From Paenibacillus sp. Root444D2 (GTDB lineage Bacteria > Bacillota > Bacilli > Paenibacillales > NBRC-103111): a DNA stretch of 64,000 nucleotides. Below the pieces are notes generated by a model, which saw only the letters and a list, made by a program, of their open reading frames with translations, was not told where the DNA came from and did not search any database. Within the stretch, counting starts at the first letter, position 1, and each line of letters opens with the position of its first letter. Shown here piece after piece: positions 7,662-14,971 of this stretch. The DNA lies in NCBI RefSeq assembly GCF_001426375.1, contig NZ_LMEO01000045.1, positions 1,174,452 to 1,238,451 of the forward strand, given 5' to 3'. Position numbers and translations under genes: made by a program.

Positions 7662-9827
7662 TTATACTTCGAATTTGGATAAAGTGTCGTTAAGCGATTT
7701 GGACAACTGATCCAGCTTGTCCGATAGTTTGACTAAACCGTCGCTGATGCTAAGCTGTTCTGAGCTCAAAGATGCAACTTCTTCCGATGTAGCTAGAGAT
7801 TCCTCCGCTACCGCGCTTACATTCGTCATTGCATCGGAAAGTACAACTTGTGATTGCTCCAATGTGGAGATCGAATCACTTACCGTGCTTAGTTGCGTAA
7901 TGAATCCACCCATGTGGTTCGTTACTTGTTTGAAGATGGTGTCGGCTTCTTTAACAGCTAATATTTGTTCTTGGAAAATTGGTGTAGCCGTCGAAAGCAC
8001 TTTCACCGTCTCATCGATTTCTTTCGTGATGGTTTCTGTAATTTGACCTACGACATCAATAGATTGTCTGGATTGATCCGCTAGTTTTCGAATCTCATCT
8101 GCAACCACCATGAAGCCTTTACCAGCTGCACCGGCGCGTGCGGCCTCAATTGTCGCATTCAAAGACAAAATATTCGTTTGCTTCGTCATATTATTCAGAA
8201 CATCCAGGATCTTACGAATCGAACGAGTACTGTCTTTCAAATTATCGACTTTATCAACCATCGAGCGGATCATTTCCTCCGTCAGGTTCGTTTTCGAAAT
8301 AAGTTCAGTCATATACTTCGTTCCTTGCTCGCTGGAGCTTTGAACATCAGCAGCAGCTGTTCCCATCTCGAGGTTCGCTTCGATGACCTGCTTCATTTGC
8401 TCGCCAATATGATAAGTCAACTCATTGCCTCTCTCAGACTCCGTCGCCAATCCTCCAGCACCATTGGAAATCTCATCCGTCGCCACTGCAATTTCTCTTG
8501 CAGCTGTAGCCGTTACCTTAGAGGAATTCGTTAATTCTTGTGCTGTTTCGAAAACAGCTTGGGCAGAAGTACTTGTTTGTTGAACCAAGGTTGTAATCTG
8601 CTGCATCATCAAATCAAAGCTGGCACCTAGTTGTCCAATTTCATCTTGCGTTTTGTAGTTCGCACGCACGGTAAGCTTTCCTTTAGCACCTTGCTGCATC
8701 AAATTACGAAGATTAATCAGAGGACGTCCGATCATTCTAGCTACGAATAATCCGATTAGTACAGCAGCAATAGCCGCGAACAAGGCGATTAGAAGTGTAT
8801 AATTGAAGATTTTCTTAGCATCCTTCACAAGTGAGCTCACAGGTATATCGCCAACTAGATTCCAGCCGGATACAGCTGATTTATAATAAGCAACCAAGTG
8901 ATCGTCTTTTGTTGTAAAAGAACCGTGTTCTTCATCTAACTGTTCTTTCGTTAATTTGACGGCAGAATCTTTTTCTAATTCCGAGATTTCTTTATTAGCT
9001 ATGTATTTATTTTCTGCATTCGTAATGACAACCTTACTATCATCACCTAATGACATTCCAGTTAGCTCTTTTGTTAGAAGATCTGTATTAAGCTCAATCA
9101 GAAGAATGGCTGATGTGGAATTCGTAAGTGTATTTCTCATCACACGACCAATGGCAAATGTATTGGACGAGCTGCTGGAATACCCTTTGACCCTACTATC
9201 TAACCAAGTCACTTTTCCACCGTTCTCAACAATCTTCTTAAACCAATCATTAGTGCTTGAATTGTCGCTAAATGCAGTTCCTCCAGAACCGGTAATGACA
9301 ATCAGTTTACCATCAGGTTTGTAAAGATGAAGCGTTTTAATTGCTTTGTTCGAGAAAGTCACCACATTCAATTTCTCTGTCAATTGACGAGTAACGTCAA
9401 GAGCTTCGTAAGAGGATGGATCTAAGGTAGGAATTGACCCAAGCAAATCCTGCAGTTCCTTGTTAAGCATAATTTGCAGAGATACTTCATCAAAAGTTTG
9501 ATAAAGGAAATCTAATTTTTGCCCCGCCTGCGTTACGGTTTGAAGACTGGATTCAGACACTTTATTCTTAATCACATTTTTCGATACCGAGTAAGAAATC
9601 AGACCCACAGTGATGACGAAAAAAAGAATGCTTACAAAAAACATTAAAAACAGCTTCATACCTACGGATTTTACGGGGTTTTCTACCTTGACTTGTTTCA
9701 TTTCTTTAAAAGCAATCGAACCCATTTGTTTAGATTTCTTGCTTGCCACGCCAACAATACGCCCCCATGGAACATTACGAATTGCTTGAACTACTTTGTC
9801 TAAAATACTTTGAAGTTTCTCTTTCAT
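7662..9827 (-). CDS. Methyl-accepting chemotaxis protein with dCache-type sensor
   Basis: About 721 residues. A basic cytoplasmic N-terminus of some 60 residues precedes TM1 (about 64-86). An extracellular sensing domain of about 260 residues follows, then TM2 (about 345-368), HAMP, and the long signalling helix bundle. The conserved signalling tip LNATIEAARAGAAGKGF is visible, where receptors contact CheA and CheW. I chose the ATG at 9827 since it lies 5 bp after GGCGGTGA; an ATG five codons upstream has a poor site. It is a single gene with its own terminator. The ligand is unknown. Confidence 0.9.
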   Translation of the reverse strand: MKEKLQSILDKVVQAIRNVPWGRIVGVASKKSKQMGSIAFKEMKQVKVENPVKSVGMKLFLMFFVSILFFVITVGLISYSVSKNVIKNKVSESSLQTVTQAGQKLDFLYQTFDEVSLQIMLNKELQDLLGSIPTLDPSSYEALDVTRQLTEKLNVVTFSNKAIKTLHLYKPDGKLIVITGSGGTAFSDNSSTNDWFKKIVENGGKVTWLDSRVKGYSSSSSNTFAIGRVMRNTLTNSTSAILLIELNTDLLTKELTGMSLGDDSKVVITNAENKYIANKEISELEKDSAVKLTKEQLDEEHGSFTTKDDHLVAYYKSAVSGWNLVGDIPVSSLVKDAKKIFNYTLLIALFAAIAAVLIGLFVARMIGRPLINLRNLMQQGAKGKLTVRANYKTQDEIGQLGASFDLMMQQITTLVQQTSTSAQAVFETAQELTNSSKVTATAAREIAVATDEISNGAGGLATESERGNELTYHIGEQMKQVIEANLEMGTAAADVQSSSEQGTKYMTELISKTNLTEEMIRSMVDKVDNLKDSTRSIRKILDVLNNMTKQTNILSLNATIEAARAGAAGKGFMVVADEIRKLADQSRQSIDVVGQITETITKEIDETVKVLSTATPIFQEQILAVKEADTIFKQVTNHMGGFITQLSTVSDSISTLEQSQVVLSDAMTNVSAVAEESLATSEEVASLSSEQLSISDGLVKLSDKLDQLSKSLNDTLSKFEV

Positions 9828-9960
9828 TTTGTTCACCGCCATTAGTTTCTACTTCCTACGAATACCATACTTTTGAACTAGAATGTAAAGGGTTCACTTT
9901 ACGTTTTTTAATAATTTCGACATAGTTTACCATTATCCTTCAAAATCCGATCTAAAATAA

Positions 9961-10006
9961 TAAAAAAGAAACTTCCTCCAATATAACTGAGTCTGGAGGA
10001 AGTTTC
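9961..10006 (-). terminator. Terminator after the trhP genes
   Basis: A perfect 13-bp stem, GAAACTTCCTCCA (9968-9980) with TGGAGGAAGTTTC (9994-10006), is followed on the minus strand by six T. It ends the mltG/trhP cluster. Confidence 0.9.
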
Positions 10007-10013
10007 CATGGTA

Positions 10014-11297
10014 CTATTTTCCTGTTTTCTTTCGCATCATATCCCATTTTTTTACAGGTTTGTCCGTTTGTAATTTAACCAATTGAAGCGGATGTCTAGC
10101 TGCATCTAATTCTTGGCCATCTTCATTGCGTATAATGCCAACCTTTTGCTTAAAATGCGTACCATCCGGCCCGAAAAATTCAATTTCTTGGCCAGGCTTG
10201 AAATGATTTCTTTGTTGTATGAGCGCCGTGCCCGATTCAGCATCATACCCCATAACTAGACCAACAAAATCAAATCCAACGACTTTATCTTCTGGCTCAA
10301 AAATATGATCCTCATGCCCAGGCGCCTCATAGAAGAAGCCGGAGTTCAAAGGTCGGTTTGCCGCTTTATATATTTCATCCTGCCATACAGGGTTGACCTC
10401 GAAATGCTCCGGATCGGCAAAGTAAGCATCAATCGCTTGGCGGTAAGCATTAACAACCGTAGCCACATAATGAATGCTCTTCATTCTGCCCTCAATCTTG
10501 AAGCTGTCTACGCCAGATTCGATCATCTCCGCAATATGTTCCATCATGCTCAGATCCTTCGAACCCATCGTGAAAGCATCATCCTCCTCGCCAAACATAG
10601 GCAAATCTGTCGCCAAAGGCGCGGAAAGAGGTTGATCCTTGGCAAATAAATCGTACTTCCAACGACATGATTGCGAGCAGCCGCCACGATTGGAATCTCG
10701 GTCTGTGAAATGATTAGAAAGCACGCATCTGCCCGAGTACGAGCTGCACATAGCCCCATGTATGAAGGCTTCAATCTCTACATCGACATGAGCTTTAATC
10801 TCATCGATTTCTTCCATGCTGACTTCGCGGGCTAGAACAACTCGCTCAATACCCTGGTCTTTCCAAAACTTCACGGTTTGCCAGTTCATCACAGATTGCT
10901 GTGTGCTCACATGAACTTCCAGCTTAGGAGCTACTCTTCTGCATGTCTCCATAATAATTGGATCAGCTGCAATAATAGCAGAAATCCCAACCTCTTGAAG
11001 TCCTCTCAAATAATCATCAAGGCCTTCTATATCCTCATTATGAGCGTAAATATTCGTTGCTACGAATACTTTTGCCCCATATTGATTGGCAAACTCTACG
11101 GCTTCGCGCATTTCCTCCAGTGAAAAGTTATCCGCGTTTGATCGGAGACCATACTTCTGACCACCGATGTAAACCGCATCCGCTCCGTAATGAATCGCAA
11201 ATTTTAGCTTCTCTAAATTGCCTGCCGGAGCCAGTAATTCCGGCTTGTTAAGCCTAATACGCTTTCCTCTAGCTCGGGCTTCTATGGCTGTCGTCAT
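10014..11297 (-). CDS. trhP2: U32-family tRNA hydroxylation protein P2
   Basis: About 427 residues. The N-terminal KPELLAPAGNLEKLKFAI and the cysteine-rich signature around HGAMCSSYSGRC and RGGCSQSCRW mark the U32 peptidase family. These proteins, despite the name, make 5-hydroxyuridine at tRNA position 34 and bind an Fe-S cluster. The first in-frame codon is a TTG overlapping the previous stop. I prefer the ATG at 11297, which follows GAAGGTG. It is paired with trhP1, like B. subtilis yrrN-yrrO. A C-terminal beta-barrel-like region follows the core domain. Confidence 0.9.
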   Translation of the reverse strand: MTTAIEARARGKRIRLNKPELLAPAGNLEKLKFAIHYGADAVYIGGQKYGLRSNADNFSLEEMREAVEFANQYGAKVFVATNIYAHNEDIEGLDDYLRGLQEVGISAIIAADPIIMETCRRVAPKLEVHVSTQQSVMNWQTVKFWKDQGIERVVLAREVSMEEIDEIKAHVDVEIEAFIHGAMCSSYSGRCVLSNHFTDRDSNRGGCSQSCRWKYDLFAKDQPLSAPLATDLPMFGEEDDAFTMGSKDLSMMEHIAEMIESGVDSFKIEGRMKSIHYVATVVNAYRQAIDAYFADPEHFEVNPVWQDEIYKAANRPLNSGFFYEAPGHEDHIFEPEDKVVGFDFVGLVMGYDAESGTALIQQRNHFKPGQEIEFFGPDGTHFKQKVGIIRNEDGQELDAARHPLQLVKLQTDKPVKKWDMMRKKTGK

Positions 11298-11323
11298 CAC
11301 GATAACGCACCTTCTTTCATCTA

Positions 11324-12253
11324 TCAATATACCTGTTCTTTGTAGAAAAACCCATATGACAATTCACGTTCAGGATCTTGCAGCTTAACGATCGCATCCA
11401 ACCATTCCTGTTGAAAGCTATATCCCTCAGGATCAGCGGCATAAGCATCGATTACAGCCCGATAGCTTCTCACAACTGTTTCGTTATACAGTGCAGATTT
11501 CAAAAGACCTTCGATTTTCAAGCTATCTATTTGACCGTCTATAAGCTCGGGTAAATTTTCCAACATACATATATCTTCGGAACTCATGATGTGCGTGCCA
11601 TTACTATCTTCGTATACAGGGTAACGCTGATCACGTCGTTCATGTTCAATGAGGAAAAGCCCCCGCTCCAAGGAACGATCCTGATTAGCTGCATCTTTTC
11701 CTTGGTGCTCGATATAATTCTTCACTAGCTCACGCTTAGAGTGATAAATATTGGTGATGCCATGTACTTGTACTTCAACAGCCAACTCGGCATGCTCTTT
11801 AAAAGCCAAAACCTGCTCCATATTCAGTTCTCTAGCCAGGACCACACGGGTAGCTCCTTGCTTAGCCCAATAGTTCGCAGTCGCGTAATTAGTTGAGGTC
11901 ATCTCTGCATTCCAGTGCAGCGCTAGCGGCTTAGGTAAGCTACGGGCAGTCATAAGTACCGCGGGATCACCGAAAATGACAGCATCCACACCGTATTCCT
12001 GTAATTTAGCTAAATAATCAAACAGCCCTTCAAGGGCATTATTGTCGAAAATATTGTTTACAGCAACATATACTTTAGCCTTCTGTTCATGTGCCCAGGA
12101 CACAGCTTCCTGCATCTCATCCAGTTTCACTTCTCCCGGCAGACGCATGCCGTAGCGCGCTTCGCCAATAATAACCGCATCTGCGCCTGCTTCGATCAAT
12201 CTTTTCAGTTCTGCCACATTGCTGCAGCTTACTACTAACTCTGGTTTTTTCAA
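11324..12253 (-). CDS. trhP1: U32-family tRNA hydroxylation protein P1
   Basis: 309 residues, TTG start. It has the shorter U32 architecture of B. subtilis YrrN: MKKPELVVSCSNVAELKRL, then a YGMRLPGE block, then QVHGITNIYHSKRELV where the P2 partner has its cysteine signature. The cluster cysteines are missing, as expected for P1 proteins. It is assumed to work with TrhP2 in tRNA wobble-uridine hydroxylation. It is followed directly by trhP2 and preceded by mltG. Confidence 0.88.
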   Translation of the reverse strand: MKKPELVVSCSNVAELKRLIEAGADAVIIGEARYGMRLPGEVKLDEMQEAVSWAHEQKAKVYVAVNNIFDNNALEGLFDYLAKLQEYGVDAVIFGDPAVLMTARSLPKPLALHWNAEMTSTNYATANYWAKQGATRVVLARELNMEQVLAFKEHAELAVEVQVHGITNIYHSKRELVKNYIEHQGKDAANQDRSLERGLFLIEHERRDQRYPVYEDSNGTHIMSSEDICMLENLPELIDGQIDSLKIEGLLKSALYNETVVRSYRAVIDAYAADPEGYSFQQEWLDAIVKLQDPERELSYGFFYKEQVY

Positions 12254-12299
12254 TTGCTTACCCTACCTTCTGTCAGCTTCCTATCATAAGTTCGTACTA

Positions 12300-13406
12300 C
12301 TAATTCGCAGCCTTCTTACTTTCTGCAATATTCTTCTTATGCTCTTCAAAAGTTTCTGCGAATAAATGCCCTTTGGTCCCATCCTTCTTTGTTACGTAAA
12401 ATAAATACTTCGTCTCTTCCGGATAAATAGCAGCTTTCATCGAGGCTAAGCTCGGACTCGCGATCGGTCCCGGCGGTAAACCTGTGTTTAGATACGTATT
12501 ATAAGGACTTTGTATTTGTAGATCCTTCTCCAGCAATCTTTCTTTGGACTTATCGAATAAATATTGCACGGTTGCATCAATTTGCAGGGGCATATTCTTC
12601 TTCAACCGGTTCTGGATAACGCCGGAAACAAGTGCACGCTCTTCGTTTACAACCACTTCACGTTCAATTAAAGAGGCAATCGTCAACATCTGGTGTACGT
12701 TAAGTCCGCGCTCCTTCAGCTTGTCCTTCCAGTCTGGTGGAAGTGTCGCCAGCTTCTTATCCAGCTGCTGCAGTGTTCGCTCAATGAAATCTTGTTCCGT
12801 GGAGTCCTTCTTAAACTCATACGTTTCTGGGAACAGATACCCTTCGAGACGGTGCTTGATGCTTTTATTATCAGGAATCGTTGCGATCGTATCCCCCTTC
12901 AACCCAGCTGGAGCATCCGCCATCTGTAGAAAAACTTCCTTTTTCCAAGGAGTCTGCTCACCTAATTTCGCTGCAATCTGATCAATGGTATAGCCCTCAG
13001 GGATCGTAATACGAATGACTTCTTCCTTCACGGTCTCCCCTTTATTCAGCTTATCAATCATTTCTTCGAATGTCATGCCCGGTTTCATACTGTACTCGCC
13101 TGCTTGAAGTCTGGAGCCCTGTTTCTTCACCTTTAAATAATACGTAAAAACCGAAGAATTTTTAATAAGTCCCTTCATTTCAAGCTCCTTAGCGATTTGC
13201 AAAGAACCAGCGCCTTGCGGGATTGAAACCCTTACTTCTTGCTCTGTAGCAGCTACAGGCTGAAGAGCACTCGCGATATACAATCCGATGCCGCCTGCAG
13301 TTCCAATGATAATGAGAAGCAATAATCCAATGACAAGAAGGATGAGCTTAAGCTTACTTCGTCTAGGCTTATTCTGTTCATTCTCTTGTTCAAGCATGTT
13401 GTTCAC
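12300..13406 (-). CDS. mltG: Endolytic murein transglycosylase MltG
   Basis: 368 residues. A cytoplasmic head of about 17 residues and one membrane helix (about 20-46) precede a LysM-like region and the YceG catalytic domain, with LIEREVVVNEERALVSGV carrying the catalytic glutamate. The C-terminal GLPPGPIASPSLASMKAA block is characteristic. It cleaves nascent glycan strands outside the membrane. The GTG start lies 6 bp after AGGAGG, and that site lies right after a family A hairpin. It is followed by trhP1 as in B. subtilis, but the yrrM methyltransferase gene is absent. Confidence 0.93.
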   Translation of the reverse strand: MNNMLEQENEQNKPRRSKLKLILLVIGLLLLIIIGTAGGIGLYIASALQPVAATEQEVRVSIPQGAGSLQIAKELEMKGLIKNSSVFTYYLKVKKQGSRLQAGEYSMKPGMTFEEMIDKLNKGETVKEEVIRITIPEGYTIDQIAAKLGEQTPWKKEVFLQMADAPAGLKGDTIATIPDNKSIKHRLEGYLFPETYEFKKDSTEQDFIERTLQQLDKKLATLPPDWKDKLKERGLNVHQMLTIASLIEREVVVNEERALVSGVIQNRLKKNMPLQIDATVQYLFDKSKERLLEKDLQIQSPYNTYLNTGLPPGPIASPSLASMKAAIYPEETKYLFYVTKKDGTKGHLFAETFEEHKKNIAESKKAAN

Positions 13407-13420
13407 AAAAATCCTCCTAA

Positions 13421-13497
13421 GAGTTTTGCTTTAGCAAAACTGACTTCGTAAGCATTGGCTTTAGAGTTTTCGTAAGAAAACTGACTTCGTAAGCATT
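13421..13497 (-). repeat. Family A hairpin repeat, two units, in mltG leader
   Basis: Units at 13421-13455 and 13464-13497. The unit next to mltG has a GC-variant stem (AGTTTTGC with GCAAAACT); the outer unit has CTTACGAA in the loop as well as in the 5' block. On the minus strand the inner hairpin ends in AAAACTC, four bases before AGGAGG. Confidence 0.85.
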
Positions 13498-13515
13498 TGT
13501 ATACCCCAAAGCAAA

Positions 13516-13542
13516 CAAAAACGAGCGGATGCGCTCCGCTCG
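13516..13542 (-). terminator. Terminator after the DUF1292 pair
   Basis: CGAGCGGA (13522-13529) pairs perfectly with TCCGCTCG (13535-13542), and a T-rich tract follows on the minus strand. It separates the ireB/ruvX/DUF1292 group from mltG. Confidence 0.8.
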
Positions 13543-13554
13543 GTTGTATGCTTC

Positions 13555-13851
13555 TTACAATTCATCCTGTTCTGGAAATACCATCTCGTCATAGAGCTCT
13601 GAAACGGTTTCCCATTCCTCGTCATCCTCGATGGTTTCCAATTCATACTGTCCGTCGCTATCTGTCGTCACTCGGAAAACAGCAACCTCGTCTTCCTTCT
13701 TGAGTTCATCGGATTGCAGAACAGCATACGTATAATTTCCATAAACGAATTCTTTAAGAAGATGATACACCGTTGATTCATTTTGCTCATCAAACAAAAT
13801 AATATCATCCCCGTAAGTTTTGCGCAATACGTCAGAAGGCGTCGTACTCAT
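13555..13851 (-). CDS. DUF1292 family acidic protein, copy 2
   Basis: 98 residues, strongly acidic. It ends in DDEEWETVSELYDEMVFP, close to the end of its neighbour (DEEEWDIVEETFNTLMAE). The family (B. subtilis YrzB) is widespread beside ruvX in Firmicutes, and its function is unknown. Its ATG overlaps the stop of the upstream DUF1292 gene in an ATGA, suggesting translational coupling. A terminator follows. Confidence 0.85.
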   Translation of the reverse strand: MSTTPSDVLRKTYGDDIILFDEQNESTVYHLLKEFVYGNYTYAVLQSDELKKEDEVAVFRVTTDSDGQYELETIEDDEEWETVSELYDEMVFPEQDEL

Positions 13852-14156
13852 GCTTCTTCTTCCTCATCGAATTCTGCCATTAAAGTATTGAATGTTTCTT
13901 CAACAATATCCCATTCTTCTTCATCATCGATGGTGAACAGCTTTAAATCCTCGCCGTCATCATCCTCTTCATAGCGAAATGCGTACACTTCATCGGATTC
14001 TTCATCTCCGCCGTCTGTAGGCACTACCATCATGTACTTCTTGTCAGAACCGTCCACTTCGAATTTCATGATAACCTCGAACTCTTCTTCGTTGCCTTCA
14101 TCGTCCGGGATGTAAATGATTTCTGGTTGTTCTTCATGCAATTCTTCTTTGGACAT
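13848..14156 (-). CDS. DUF1292 family acidic protein, copy 1
   Basis: 102 residues. The core IIYIPDDEGNEEEFEV and YRFEE-like segments fit DUF1292. It lies 6 bp after the ruvX stop, as yrzB follows yrrK in B. subtilis. It is the first of two tandem copies, which share the acidic C-terminal helix but differ in the core, so the duplication looks old. The protein is probably cytoplasmic; no function can be assigned. Confidence 0.87.
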   Translation of the reverse strand: MSKEELHEEQPEIIYIPDDEGNEEEFEVIMKFEVDGSDKKYMMVVPTDGGDEESDEVYAFRYEEDDDGEDLKLFTIDDEEEWDIVEETFNTLMAEFDEEEEA

Positions 14157-14162
14157 ATTCGT

Positions 14163-14579
14163 TCACCTCTTCATATTGGCATCCATGTACCCTTGCAGAA
14201 TGAGCTGTGCGGCCATTTTATCAATAACCAACTTGCGTTTCTTCCGACTCACATCAGCTTCTAGCAGTGTGCGTGTCGCAGCTACGGTCGTTAACCGCTC
14301 ATCCCACAAGTGTACAGGTACACTTAGTTTTTGCTCTAATTCTTGCGAAAATGCGATTGCAAGCTCGCCGCGTGGCCCTATTGTATTGTTCATATTCTTG
14401 GGTAAGCCTACAATGATTTGAGTAACACCATACTCTTTGACAATGGCCTCCAGCCGAGCGATGTCTTCCCCAGGCTTACGACGATGTATGACTTCAAGCC
14501 CTTGAGCCGTCCAACCAAGCTCGTCGCTCATCGCTACACCAATCGTCTTGTCCCCATAATCCAAGCCTATCCATCTCAT
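14163..14579 (-). CDS. ruvX: RuvX/YqgF-type Holliday junction resolvase fold protein
   Basis: 138 residues. It opens MRWIGLDYGDKTIGVAMSD, with the first acidic residue of the RNase H-like site, then has VGLPKNMN and WDERLTT blocks; all are diagnostic of the YqgF family. The family processes pre-16S rRNA 5' ends and is also annotated as a resolvase; which applies here cannot be seen. It lies between ireB and DUF1292, in the order of B. subtilis yrzL-yrrK-yrzB. Confidence 0.93.
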   Translation of the reverse strand: MRWIGLDYGDKTIGVAMSDELGWTAQGLEVIHRRKPGEDIARLEAIVKEYGVTQIIVGLPKNMNNTIGPRGELAIAFSQELEQKLSVPVHLWDERLTTVAATRTLLEADVSRKKRKLVIDKMAAQLILQGYMDANMKR

Positions 14580-14597
14580 GCCGGTTCTCTTTTCCTT

Positions 14598-14858
14598 CTA
14601 TTTGTGTTGACCCAGATAAGCACGAACTAATTCTTCAATGAGTTCGTCCCGTTCCCGTTTACGAATGAGGCTCCGAGCATTGTTATGCCGTGGAATATAG
14701 GCAGGATCTCCGGAAAGCAAGTATCCGACAATCTGATTGATCGGATTATACCCTTTTTCCTGAAGAGCATCGTACACCGCTAATAACACGTCTTTGGGCG
14801 ATGTCTCTATTTCTTCTGCCTTTACGTTAAACTTCATCGTTTTATCCATGGAACTCAT
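14598..14858 (-). CDS. IreB family regulatory phosphoprotein
   Basis: About 86 residues. It contains PKDVLLAVYDALQEKGYNP and the C-terminal RHNNARSLIRKRERDELIEE, both hallmarks of the IreB/YrzL family. In Enterococcus, IreB is a substrate of the PASTA kinase IreK and affects cephalosporin tolerance. I start at the ATG 6 bp after GAGGTG; a GTG three codons upstream overlaps that site. It is the first gene after alaS in this group. Confidence 0.9.
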   Translation of the reverse strand: MSSMDKTMKFNVKAEEIETSPKDVLLAVYDALQEKGYNPINQIVGYLLSGDPAYIPRHNNARSLIRKRERDELIEELVRAYLGQHK

Positions 14859-14971
14859 CAGGAGCACCTCACTTTCCTTGTGATACCATTTGTGAAATAT
14901 TTGAAAATCAATCCATGTATACTGGTTATATTCTCTATGGGTTTAAAAATTCCTGTCCCACAGAAAAATAA

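Noticed and set aside
13464..13497. Family A repeats as rho-independent terminators
   Set aside because: No T-run follows the hairpins; a ribosome site follows instead, and true terminators with T-runs are found separately nearby.
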